Source: DATNIC01 sp035604635
GTDB taxonomy: Bacteria > Vulcanimicrobiota > Vulcanimicrobiia > Vulcanimicrobiales > Vulcanimicrobiaceae
Direction of reading: 5' to 3'
Assembly: GCA_035604635.1 (NCBI GenBank)
Contig: DATNIC010000135.1
Span: forward strand, 1 to 27,840
DNA: 27,840 nucleotides
In this document: one piece after another, positions 7,358 through 14,592 of the stretch
How the letters are laid out: each line of letters opens with the position of its first letter
Position numbering within the stretch: position 1 is the stretch's first letter
Translations under genes and position numbers: made by a program
Notes under the pieces: generated by a model
The model's input: the letters and a program-made list of their open reading frames with translations, nothing else
The model's database searches: none
What the model was told of the DNA's origin: nothing

Positions 7358-7704
7358 GCGAAGTATGCCGGGTAACCGCGTCCGAAAGGATGAGGAAAGT
7401 CCGGGCTTCATAGGGCAGGGTGCAGGATAACGTCCTGTCGGGGTGACCCGAAGGAAAGTGCCACAGAAACATACCGGCTCCGGCCAAGGGTGAAATCGTG
7501 AGGTAAGAGCTCACGGAGCAGCACGGTGACGTGCGCTCGGGTAAACCCCACCTGAAGCAAGATGGCTCGATACGGACCCTCGGGTCCCGGGCGGCCCGCT
7601 CGCACGAGCCTGATCGCAACGAGGCGTCCGGTAACGGACGCCCCAGAGAGATGGTTACCACCGAACTCGTTCGGTACAGAATCCGGCTTACAGGCATACT
7701 TCGC
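7358..7704 (+). ncRNA. rnpB: RNase P RNA, type A
   Basis: The RNA is about 347 nt. Helix P1 is formed by GCGAAGTATGCC (7358-7369) and GGCATACTTCGC (7693-7704), a perfect 12-bp pair. The conserved 5' core GAGGAAAGTCCGGGCTTC (P4 strand) and the 3' core ACAGAATCCGGCTTACAGG are both present, as is the internal GGTAAACCCCACC segment typical of bacterial RNase P. It is the catalytic RNA that removes tRNA 5' leaders. The open frames seen across it (for example 7344-7706 minus and 7531-7794 plus) are chance. A promoter matches its 5' end. Confidence 0.97.
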
Positions 7705-7769
7705 AACTCAGCGGGCTCTTCGGGGCGTCATAACGAAGAGTTAGGCACACCAAATCCAGGGGGCAAACA

Positions 7770-8168
7770 TTGGCGCAATTTAGCAAAGAGATGACGGTCG
7801 ACCAGGCCTTCGGCGTTCACGCCGGCGCCCGTCGGGTTTTTGCAAAGTTTCATCTCGGCGGATGTTCGCACTGCTCGATCAGCGAGCACGAGACCATCGA
7901 GCAGGTCAGCGAAGGCTACGGCATCCCGCTGCCCATGCTGATGACGGAACTCGAAAAGCTGTTCGAGCAGCCGCTGCTCGACGTCGGCGACAAAGTGAAG
8001 CTCCCTGACGAGATTCGCGCGAAGATCCCGCAGCTCGCTACTGTCCCTGAAGTCGGCGAGGTCAAAGACGTCGCTGCCGGCGCCTATACCGTCGAGTTCG
8101 GCGACGTACGCCTGCAAGGTCTGGCCGAAGACTTCATCAAGGTCGAAGTAGCTTCAGCCGGCGCCTAG
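7770..8168 (+). CDS. DUF1858-type redox-disulfide domain protein
   Basis: The protein has 132 residues. The N-terminal 60 form a DUF1858 domain: MTVDQAFGVHAGARRVFAKF, then the C-x2-C pair in GGCSHCSISEHETIEQ, then GIPLPMLMTELEKLF. This domain is often tied to hybrid-cluster proteins and disulfide chemistry; the partner is unknown. The second half (DKVKLPDEIRAKIP onward) is not one I can name. The start is TTG 7770 with AGGGGGC about six bases upstream; the alternative ATG at 7791 starts at MTVDQAF and also leaves the domain whole. The gene lies 65 bases after rnpB and converges with DUF2203. Confidence 0.8.
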   Translation: MAQFSKEMTVDQAFGVHAGARRVFAKFHLGGCSHCSISEHETIEQVSEGYGIPLPMLMTELEKLFEQPLLDVGDKVKLPDEIRAKIPQLATVPEVGEVKDVAAGAYTVEFGDVRLQGLAEDFIKVEVASAGA

Positions 8169-8180
8169 CCGCGAAGGCTA
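8166..8180. repeat. Short hairpin whose arms contain the stop codons of two convergent genes
   Basis: TAGCC, loop GCGAA, GGCTA. The left arm starts with the TAG of the DUF1858 gene; the right arm contains the minus-strand TAG (8180-8178) of the DUF2203 gene. A five-base-pair stem is weak on its own. Confidence 0.5.
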
Positions 8181-8561
8181 CGCTTCGAGCGGTTTGCGGT
8201 CGGCGAAAGATTCGTCGGTGCCGTGCCAATGCATGATGTGCGCTTCGCCGGCTTTCCAGCACAAGTAGATCGGGCGGCTGTCGCGCATCGCGGGGAAGTC
8301 CAACAGCCCCAGATCGAGGTCTTTGACGACGCAGCCGTGGGACTCGATCCGGTTGATCAAGCGGACGATCTCGGCTTTCAGCTCCGTGAACCGGCGCGGC
8401 GAACGCGCGCGCTCGGCCCCGGGCTGCCGTGACGTGCGCAGCGCCGGATCGTTTTCCAACAACTTGATCGCCAGCTCTCGTCGCTTCGCCCAGAGCTCCT
8501 CGATCAGCGGCGCAAGGACAGGGATGAGGGCGTTTGCTTTCTCGGGCGAAAACAGCTTCAT
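8178..8561 (-). CDS. DUF2203 family protein
   Basis: The protein has 127 residues, the usual length. It shows the whole DUF2203 pattern: KLFSPEKANALIPVLAPLIEE at the N terminus, a charged helical middle with LKAEIVRLINRIESHG, then VVKDLDLGLLDFPAMRD, the strand PIYLCWKAGE and the end IMHWHGTDESFADRKPL. The family is cytoplasmic and of unknown biochemical role. The start ATG 8561 has AAGG six bases upstream. It is divergent from rapZ with 30 bases between starts, so the two may share a promoter region. Confidence 0.9.
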   Translation of the reverse strand: MKLFSPEKANALIPVLAPLIEELWAKRRELAIKLLENDPALRTSRQPGAERARSPRRFTELKAEIVRLINRIESHGCVVKDLDLGLLDFPAMRDSRPIYLCWKAGEAHIMHWHGTDESFADRKPLEA

Positions 8562-8591
8562 GGGTTACCTTAAACTCCCACCGGCGGTGCG

Positions 8592-9452
8592 ATGGCACTC
8601 CGTCGCTTTGTCATCGTAACGGGCTTATCCGGGGCAGGCAAGAGCCAGGCCATGAAATCGCTCGAAGATGTGGGCTTCTACTGCCTGGACAACCTTCCGC
8701 CGATCCTCCTTTCGGGCTTGCTCGACCTCGTCCGCTCCTCCGACAGCGACCGCCTCGCCGTAGCACTCGACGTTCGCAGCCGAGGAGGCTTCGGCGACGC
8801 GCTCGAGGCGATCGAATCGGTCCAGCGTTCCGGCGAGCGCCCTGAGATTCTTTTCCTCGACGCGCGAGACGACGTGCTCGTTCGGCGCTACAGCGAGACT
8901 CGGCGCCGGCATCCGTACACGGACGTCGGCCGGCTCACGGCGGCCATCGAGGCCGAGCGAGCCGTGCTCGCGCCGCTCCGCGAGCGCGCGACCGAGATCT
9001 GGGATACGTCCGGCCTGACGCTCAGCGAACTCTCGGCGCGCGTCGCCCAGACGTTCACGGAGGGCCCGGACGAGCGGCGTATCCAAGTTGCCGTCATCGC
9101 CTTCGGGTACAAGTATGGCATACCGCTTGACGCCGATCTGGTCTTCGACGTTCGTTTTCTCCCAAATCCGAACTATGTCGAGGCCCTGCACGATCTCACG
9201 GGACTCGCCGAGCCCGTTCGCGCCTACCTTCAGGCGCAGCCGAAGACCACCGAGGCTCTCGATCGTCTCTACGGTTTCTTGGACTACGTGATGCCGTTGT
9301 ACGGCGCCGACGGACGAAGCGCGCTCACGATTGCGGTCGGGTGCACGGGCGGACATCACCGCTCGGTCTACGTCGCCTCAAAGATCGCCGAACACTTCTC
9401 GGGCGACGGAGCTTACCAGGTTACGACGATCTACCGGGACTCCGAGCGATGA
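8592..9452 (+). CDS. rapZ: RapZ family nucleotide-binding protein (RNase adapter)
   Basis: The protein has 286 residues, normal for the family. The Walker A motif is GLSGAGKS (11-18), followed by the family-typical GFYCLDNLPP. A Walker B-like strand ILFLDA (86-91) follows. The C-terminal domain has FGYKYGIPLDADLVFDVRFL (171-190) and the signature GCTGGHHRSV (250-259). In Escherichia coli RapZ binds glucosamine-6-phosphate and small RNAs to control GlmS; in many other bacteria it sits beside yvcK and often whiA with a less clear role. Here it overlaps yvcK by four bases (ATGA) and no whiA follows. The start is the first ATG of the frame; its ribosome site is weak. Confidence 0.96.
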   Translation: MALRRFVIVTGLSGAGKSQAMKSLEDVGFYCLDNLPPILLSGLLDLVRSSDSDRLAVALDVRSRGGFGDALEAIESVQRSGERPEILFLDARDDVLVRRYSETRRRHPYTDVGRLTAAIEAERAVLAPLRERATEIWDTSGLTLSELSARVAQTFTEGPDERRIQVAVIAFGYKYGIPLDADLVFDVRFLPNPNYVEALHDLTGLAEPVRAYLQAQPKTTEALDRLYGFLDYVMPLYGADGRSALTIAVGCTGGHHRSVYVASKIAEHFSGDGAYQVTTIYRDSER

Positions 9453-10789
9453 ACCCCGTCTTGCGCGCGATTCGCTGGATCGTCCCGGGCTTGGGAATCA
9501 AGCGCTGGCTTCTGCTTGCGCTCTTCGGCGGCGTCCTCTTCGTCAACGGGATCGATCGTTGGCTGACCGACGAGGGGTTGCAGCTCCACATCAACGAGGT
9601 CCTCGACAACTTCGTCGCCGACTTTTTCCCGCCGGAGTGGCTCGAGTACATCTTCATGGCGCTCGGGATCATCTTGATCGCGCTGGGAATCCGGCAATTC
9701 CTGTACTCGATACTCAACGCTTTGATGCCCGACCGCACCCGCGGAATCGTCGACTCGTTGATCGAGATGCGGCTGACGCGCGGCTACAAGATCGTCGCGG
9801 TCGGCGGCGGGACAGGACTCTCCACGCTGTTGCGCGGTCTCAAGCGCTACACCGCGAACCTCACGGCGATCGTGACGGTGACCGACGACGGCGGGAGTTC
9901 GGGAAGGCTTCAAAAGGAGCTCGGCATTCTTCCACCCGGCGACATCCGCAACTGCCTGGTCGCGCTCGCCGATAACGAGACCTTGGTTACGGACCTATTT
10001 CGCTACCGGTTCGAGACGGGTGACGGCCTGAGCGGACATTCGTTCGGCAACCTCTTCTTGGCGGCCATGACCGCGGTCACCGGCAACTTCGATCAGGCGA
10101 TCCGCGAGTCGAGCCGCGTTCTCAATATCAAAGGCCGGGTTTTGCCGGCGACGCTCGCCGTCGCTCGATTGTGCGCGCGGCTCGTCGACGGCACGGTCGT
10201 CAAAGGCGAAACGAACATTTCGAAGTCGACCAAACCGATCGAGAAGATCTACTTGGAACCCGAGCGGGCCGATCCGGTGCCGGATATCATCACGGCGATC
10301 CGCGAAGCCGACGCGATCGTCTTGGGCCCGGGCTCGCTCTACACGTCGATCTTGCCGAATCTCCTCGTCGATCGGGTCGCGCGTGAGATCGAGACGTGCC
10401 ACGCGGTGAAAGTCTACGTGTGCAACGTGATGACCCAGCCGGGCGAGACGGATTCCTTCACCGCTTCGCAGCACATCCAAGCGCTCTTGTTGCAATCCGG
10501 AGCACGGATCTGCGACCTGGCGATCATCAACGAGGAGCCGCCGAAGAAATTACTCGAAGCGTATGCGCAAGGGGGCCAGCGGCCCGTCGTCGCCGACACG
10601 GAAGCGGTCACGAAACTCGGCGTCCGCCCGATTCGCGCACGCGTCATCAGCGAGAGCGAAAACGTCCGCCACGATCCCGACAAGCTCGCGGCGGTCGTCG
10701 TCGGGCTGATCGACGATGCGATCGCGCAGCGCGCGACCTTTCTCAAGGGCCCGGCCCCGTCACCCGAGACGCGGCCCGCCAACATCTAG
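9449..10789 (+). CDS. yvcK: YvcK/GluF family UDP-sugar-binding protein with N-terminal membrane anchor
   Basis: The protein has 446 residues from ATG 9449, which overlaps the rapZ stop. The first 110 residues carry two likely membrane helices (about 18-34, WLLLALFGGVLFVNG, and 67-85, YIFMALGIILIALGI), an addition absent from the Bacillus protein. The conserved core starts at KIVAVGGGTGLSTLLRGLK (114-132) and includes TDDGGSSGRLQ (145-155), LPPGDIRNCL (161-170), the SFGNLFLAAM segment and GPGSLYTSILPNLLV. YvcK proteins bind UDP-sugars such as UDP-GlcNAc and help cell-wall growth on gluconeogenic carbon. Translation is probably coupled to rapZ. The 3' end overlaps the convergent glycerate kinase by 47 bases. 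Confidence 0.95.
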   Translation: MNPVLRAIRWIVPGLGIKRWLLLALFGGVLFVNGIDRWLTDEGLQLHINEVLDNFVADFFPPEWLEYIFMALGIILIALGIRQFLYSILNALMPDRTRGIVDSLIEMRLTRGYKIVAVGGGTGLSTLLRGLKRYTANLTAIVTVTDDGGSSGRLQKELGILPPGDIRNCLVALADNETLVTDLFRYRFETGDGLSGHSFGNLFLAAMTAVTGNFDQAIRESSRVLNIKGRVLPATLAVARLCARLVDGTVVKGETNISKSTKPIEKIYLEPERADPVPDIITAIREADAIVLGPGSLYTSILPNLLVDRVAREIETCHAVKVYVCNVMTQPGETDSFTASQHIQALLLQSGARICDLAIINEEPPKKLLEAYAQGGQRPVVADTEAVTKLGVRPIRARVISESENVRHDPDKLAAVVVGLIDDAIAQRATFLKGPAPSPETRPANI

Positions 10790-11957
10790 CGGCTCGCGCG
10801 CTCGCGGCGCGCAAGAGCATTCCCGACTGCGCCATCGATTCGGCTAGCGACAGCGGCGCATCCGCGATCGGCAAGCACGCCACGCCGCGCCGGAAAAGCT
10901 CGGGCTCGACCGCGGAATCGACGCTCCCGCCAAAGGCGAGGACCGGAACATCGCGCGCTCGCGCGAGGCGGGCGACACCGTCGACGGTCTTGCCGTGCAA
11001 GGTCTGCTCGTCGATGCGGCCCTCGCCGGTCAAGCAGAGTGCGGCGCCCTCGAGCGCGTTCGAAAGCCCGCGCAGCTCGGCGATCAGCTCGACGCCGGGC
11101 CGAATCGAGGCACCTAGGAGCGCGATGAGCGCAAATCCCATTCCGCCCGCGGCTCCGGCACCCGGAGAGTCGCGTAGATCTCGTCCGGTGGCGCGCGCGA
11201 CGACATCCGCAAAATGATCGAGCGCGGCATCGAGCGCGGCGACATCGGACGGACGCGCCCCTTTTTGCGGACCGAAGACGGCCGACGCGCCCGCCGGGCC
11301 GGTCAGCGGATTGTCGACGTCGGAGGCGACGTCGATCGTCAGTGATGTCAAGCGTGGATCGGCGCTTTCGCTCGAGAGCGACGCGAGGCCGGCGAGCGCG
11401 GCGCCACCCGGCCCGAGCGGCTTTCCGTTCACGTCGAGCAGGGCGAAGCCGAGCGCTTGCAGCAAGCCGGCTCCCCCGTCGCTGCTCGCGCTCCCGCCGA
11501 TTCCGATGACGACGCGTTTCGCACCGGCGTCGAGCGCAGCTCGAAGCAATTCGCCGGTCCCGAACGAACTCGCGTGCATCGCGTCGCGACGTTCCGGCGG
11601 GATCAGCACCAATCCGGAAGCGAGCGCCGACTCGATGATCGCGGTCGTCCCATCGAGCGCGTATTGCGCTTCGAGCGTTTCACCAAGGGGACCGTGAACG
11701 GCTGCGCTCACCTTCCGTGCCCCGCCGTCGAGAAACGCTTCGACTGTCCCCTCGCCGCCGTCGGCCATCGGGACGCAGACGGTCTCCCACTCGCCTGCGA
11801 AAACATCGGACCATCCGGCCGCGAGCGCCGCAGCGACCTCGCGCGCGCTGAGGCTTCCTTTGAACTTGTCGGGCGCGACGACGACTCGCGGCGCCGTCTT
11901 ACTTGCCCATCTGCAGGTTGAGCGTTTGAGGCGGGCCCGCTGCGGCGGTTCCCTCAC
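10743..11957 (-). CDS. Glycerate kinase (GlxK/GarK type)
   Basis: The frame gives 404 residues; the family is usually about 375-380. The conserved start is VVVAPDKFKGSLSAREVA, followed by ADGGEGTVEAFL, GIGGSASSDGGAGLLQALGF, SDVDNPLTGPAGASAVFGPQKG, GAAGGMGFAL and the C-terminal LTGEGRIDEQTLHGKTV, all standard landmarks. The enzyme phosphorylates D-glycerate, feeding glyoxylate- or serine-derived carbon into glycolysis. The only standard start in the frame is GTG 11957, 24 codons before the conserved part and inside the upstream lipoprotein gene; no ATG, GTG or TTG lies closer, so the true start is uncertain. The last 47 bases overlap yvcK on the other strand. Confidence 0.9.
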   Translation of the reverse strand: MREPPQRARLKRSTCRWASKTAPRVVVAPDKFKGSLSAREVAAALAAGWSDVFAGEWETVCVPMADGGEGTVEAFLDGGARKVSAAVHGPLGETLEAQYALDGTTAIIESALASGLVLIPPERRDAMHASSFGTGELLRAALDAGAKRVVIGIGGSASSDGGAGLLQALGFALLDVNGKPLGPGGAALAGLASLSSESADPRLTSLTIDVASDVDNPLTGPAGASAVFGPQKGARPSDVAALDAALDHFADVVARATGRDLRDSPGAGAAGGMGFALIALLGASIRPGVELIAELRGLSNALEGAALCLTGEGRIDEQTLHGKTVDGVARLARARDVPVLAFGGSVDSAVEPELFRRGVACLPIADAPLSLAESMAQSGMLLRAASARAARCWRAASRVTGPGP

Positions 11958-12228
11958 CGGTCGTTTGTTGATAGCCGGTCGCCGTCACGCTGTAGTCGAA
12001 CGGCCCGATCGGCACGTTCGTAAACTTGAACGCGCCGTCGGCGGTCGTGGACGTGGTCAAAACGGAATCGACCGTCACCGTCGCGCCGCCGATCGGCTGG
12101 TTCGTGTCGCCGTCCGTGATGACGCCCTGCACGGTCGCATAGGTCTGCGACGGCGGGACGCCATAATCGCCGCATCCCGCAAGCAGCGTTGCGAAAGCCA
12201 CGAAAAAAACGAAGCGCGACCGAATCAT
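11899..12228 (-). CDS. Small lipoprotein with carboxypeptidase-regulatory-like domain
   Basis: The protein has 109 residues from ATG 12228. The signal sequence MIRSRFVFFVAFATLLAGC has an LAGC lipobox, so a lipid-anchored protein is expected. The rest is one CarboxypepD_reg-like beta-sandwich: ATVQGVITDGDTNQPIGGAT, VTVDSVLTTSTTADGAFKF, NVPIGPFDYSVTATGYQ. Such domains are common in surface proteins and bind no known ligand. A longer in-frame start at 12339 would add a basic leader before the lipobox and is unlikely. A 10-bp hairpin covers the start codon (see 12214-12237). The glycerate kinase frame overlaps its 3' end. Confidence 0.85.
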   Translation of the reverse strand: MIRSRFVFFVAFATLLAGCGDYGVPPSQTYATVQGVITDGDTNQPIGGATVTVDSVLTTSTTADGAFKFTNVPIGPFDYSVTATGYQQTTGEGTAAAGPPQTLNLQMGK

Positions 12229-12237
12229 CGGTCGCGC
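12214..12237 (-). terminator. Terminator-like hairpin over the lipoprotein start codon
   Basis: GCGCGACCGA and TCGGTCGCGC form a perfect 10-bp stem with a 4-base loop. Read on the minus strand it begins 7 bases after the DUF5069 stop, is preceded by an A-rich stretch and is followed after two bases by CGTTTTTTTCG, the form of an intrinsic terminator. The lipoprotein ATG (12228-12226) lies at the loop and stem edge, and the T-tract encodes its FVFF residues. It may end DUF5069 transcription, limit lipoprotein expression, or both. Confidence 0.65.
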
Positions 12238-12244
12238 ATTTTCG

Positions 12245-12598
12245 TTACGCTGCGACGACGCCCTCTTCGGCGTCCTGCTTGTCGAGGCTCGGCTTCTTTT
12301 CGACGAGCACCCAGTCATTTGTCGCCTTGCGCTTCTCATCGGAGACGCGCGCTTTAACCCAGTTCAGGATCTTTTCATCCGTATCGCACGTCTTGAGCGC
12401 CTCATCGAACTGCTCGGGCGTGATCCCCCAGCGCTCGAAGACGCCCTTATCCAACGGGCAGGGATAGATGTAGTCGTGGATCGTCCCGGCGTGCGACGCG
12501 CGGCCTTTATCAAACACGCGCAAGAGCCAGTAGAATCCGCCGTGCTCCTCACGCCCTCGGCGCGGGAAGTCACGGCCGCTGCGAAAATCGGTTGCCAC
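12245..12598 (-). CDS. DUF5069 domain protein
   Basis: The protein has 117 residues. It matches my memory of DUF5069: an RxGRxxP-like N terminus (RSGRDFPRRGREEHGG), then FYWLLRVFDKGRASHAGTIH, DYIYPCPLDKGVFERWGI and TPEQFDEALKTCDTDEKILNWVKA. The family is small, cytoplasmic and uncharacterised. The start is GTG 12598, supported by AAAGGGG (12605-12611) six bases upstream. It is followed at 7 bases by the terminator-like hairpin. Upstream, 12599-12715 is a non-coding gap rich in GGGG/CCCC steps; I see no certain promoter there. Confidence 0.82.
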   Translation of the reverse strand: MATDFRSGRDFPRRGREEHGGFYWLLRVFDKGRASHAGTIHDYIYPCPLDKGVFERWGITPEQFDEALKTCDTDEKILNWVKARVSDEKRKATNDWVLVEKKPSLDKQDAEEGVVAA

Positions 12599-12715
12599 CT
12601 CAAACCCCTTTCAGGTTGTGATGCCCCCTTAAACGCAGCCCCGTTGGGGTGGGTTGCGAAGCACAGGACGTGCGGAGTGTCGCGGAGCCCACGAGGGGCG
12701 AGAGCGACCGGGGCC

Positions 12716-13660
12716 TCAACGGACGTTCGGGGCGTACTGGAGCATCTCGCTTGCCGGGAAGGCCCGCAGGGTCAGATGATACTTAGCCGCCACGTCGATC
12801 GTGGGCTGAATGTCCTTTGGGTTGAGCGAGGTCGCGCCGTCGACGCGGTTCATACGCGCGACGACTTCCGGCTGAACCTTGGTCGCCTCGGCCATCATTT
12901 GCACGGTCTCCGCGTGATGCTTGTTGGTGTAAGCAGCCGCCCGATAGACCGTCTGCACGAATTTGCGCACGATGTCCGGGTGGGCTTCCGCATAAGCCTT
13001 CGACGTAAAGAAGCCGGCAAAGACGAAGAACGGCGCGATGCCGCTGTAAACGGGTGCCATCGCGCGCACCTTCCCGCTTTCGAGCGCCTCCTGGACCAGC
13101 GGATAGTGCAAGACGGTCCCGTCGACGCGATGTTCGCCGACCGCCGCAATCGCCGCGGACTGCGGGAGCTCGACGAAATGCACCGACTTCGTGTCGCCGC
13201 CGTTCTTGTCTATCCATGCCAGCGAGGTCAGCTGGTCCAGATCGTTGAGCGCGGGAGTGCCGACCGTCTTCCCGTTGAGGTCCTTCGCCGTCCGGTACGG
13301 CGAGTCGGCCGCGACGACGAACTGCGCGTACGGATTCCTTTCGTCGTAAACTGCCTCGGACGCGATCATGACCAGGGGTAAGCCACGCAGATACGCATTG
13401 ATGATCGACAGCAAGCTCGACTTGCCGAACTCGTACGAGCCCGATACGACCGCAGCAGCCATCGCGGTTCCGCTATTTCCGGCGACGTATTGGACGTCAA
13501 GCCCTTCCTTGCGAAACATCCCCGACCGAATTGCATACACGAGCGGCGTGATATCGTCCGTCGGGACGAGCCCGACGCGAATCGTCGTCAAGGTGGGCTG
13601 CGCGTGGGCGCTGCTCGCGAGCAGCATCATTCCGGCGACGAGCGCCACTATCCTGACCAT
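12716..13660 (-). CDS. NMT1/SsuA-type periplasmic substrate-binding protein, tandem copy A
   Basis: The protein has 314 residues. The signal peptide is MVRIVALVAGMMLLASSAHA, cleaved before QPTLTT, with no lipobox. The mature protein follows the NMT1/SsuA pattern: IRVGLVPTDDITPLVYAIRS, GMFRKEGLDVQ, VSGSYEFGKSSLLSIINAYL, a DLNGKTVGTPALNDL hinge segment and VGEHRVDG. Family members deliver sulfonates, nitrate, thiamine precursors or aromatic acids to ABC transporters; no permease or ATPase is nearby. It is the last gene of the operon and starts inside the end of copy B (13-base overlap), with AAAGGAC six bases before its ATG. It aligns with copies B and C almost without gaps. Confidence 0.9.
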   Translation of the reverse strand: MVRIVALVAGMMLLASSAHAQPTLTTIRVGLVPTDDITPLVYAIRSGMFRKEGLDVQYVAGNSGTAMAAAVVSGSYEFGKSSLLSIINAYLRGLPLVMIASEAVYDERNPYAQFVVAADSPYRTAKDLNGKTVGTPALNDLDQLTSLAWIDKNGGDTKSVHFVELPQSAAIAAVGEHRVDGTVLHYPLVQEALESGKVRAMAPVYSGIAPFFVFAGFFTSKAYAEAHPDIVRKFVQTVYRAAAYTNKHHAETVQMMAEATKVQPEVVARMNRVDGATSLNPKDIQPTIDVAAKYHLTLRAFPASEMLQYAPNVR

Positions 13661-14592
13661 ATGAAGTCCTTTGCTGGAAACGCCTGTGGAATCACGTGGT
13701 ATTTGGCCGAGGCGTCGATGAGCGGCTGCCAGTCCTTGGGATTGGTCGACGTCGCCGCGTCGACCCGCGCCATCCCCTCATAAATTGAGAGAGGCGTCTT
13801 CGTCACATCGGACATCATCGCGGCGGTATCGGCGTGGTGCTTGTTGGTGTAGGCGGCAGCCGCGTACATCACGCTGACGAACTTTCGCACCACGTCCGGA
13901 TGCCTCGCCGCGTAGTCCGTCGTCGTGAACCAGCACGACAGGACGAAGAATGGCGCGATCGCGTCGTAGGCCGCAACAACCGCGCGCACCTTGCCCGACG
14001 CCAATGCGTCGGCCAATACCGGGTACAGGACGAACGCTCCGTCGACCCGGTGCTCGACGACCGCGGCCGGCATCGCTGAGACCGGCAGTTCAACGTAATG
14101 GACCAGACGAGCGTCGCCGCCTGTCTTGTCCACCCACGCGTCGATCGAGACTTGGCTGAGATCGTTGAGCGCGGAGACCGCGATCGTCTTTCCGTTGAAG
14201 TCCTTGCCCGTCATATACGGCGCGTCGGCCGCGACGACGAGCTTCGCGAAGGGATTGCGCGTCTCGTGGACCACTCCCGCAGCGACCACTGTCAACGGCA
14301 GGTTGCGCAAATGCGCGTTCATCAGGGAGAGCAGGCTCGACTTTCCGATTTCGTAGGAGCCGGAGACGACGGCGGCGGCCGTCGCGGCCCCGCTGCTTGA
14401 CGGGATCGACTGCACGTCGAGCCCCTCACGGCGAAACATACCGGTCCGGATCGCGTAGATCAGCGGCGTGATGTCGTCGGTCTGCACGCCGCCGGCGCGC
14501 ACGACCGTGAGGGTAGGCTGTGCCGCGACCGTTGCAGCGCTCACCAAAACGCAGAGCGCGACCCACGCGGCGATGCGAGCGAGTCGTAGCAT
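13648..14592 (-). CDS. NMT1/SsuA-type periplasmic substrate-binding protein, tandem copy B
   Basis: The protein has 314 residues. The signal peptide (AAWVALCVLVSAATVAA) is cleaved before QPTLTVVRAG. The body parallels copy A: TDDITPLIYAIRTGMFRREG, VSGSYEIGKSSLLSLMNAHL, DFNGKTIAVSALNDL, VEHRVDGAFVLYP and AAYTNKHHADT. By eye roughly half of the positions are identical to copy A. Ligand-contact candidates differ; for example, where copy A has the segment VPTDD and copy C VPSDD, copy B has VQTDD. Its ATG (14592) comes directly after the copy C stop with no spacer. Substrate unknown. Confidence 0.9.
   Translation of the reverse strand: MLRLARIAAWVALCVLVSAATVAAQPTLTVVRAGGVQTDDITPLIYAIRTGMFRREGLDVQSIPSSSGAATAAAVVSGSYEIGKSSLLSLMNAHLRNLPLTVVAAGVVHETRNPFAKLVVAADAPYMTGKDFNGKTIAVSALNDLSQVSIDAWVDKTGGDARLVHYVELPVSAMPAAVVEHRVDGAFVLYPVLADALASGKVRAVVAAYDAIAPFFVLSCWFTTTDYAARHPDVVRKFVSVMYAAAAYTNKHHADTAAMMSDVTKTPLSIYEGMARVDAATSTNPKDWQPLIDASAKYHVIPQAFPAKDFIWSG

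Noticed and set aside
7010..7375. 121-residue open frame containing AQLVEHHAGSVRVRSSSLL
   Set aside because: This is the well-known false translation of a tRNA gene; the region is tRNA-Ala plus non-coding spacer.
7531..7794. 87-residue open frame across rnpB
   Set aside because: It lies mostly within the RNase P RNA, whose conserved cores and P1 helix explain the sequence.
12599..12715. Possible structured RNA in the gap between DUF5069 and binding protein copy A
   Set aside because: It has GC-rich short complementary runs (CCCC/GGGG), but I could not build a consistent long fold by eye, and it is likely just the DUF5069 promoter region.
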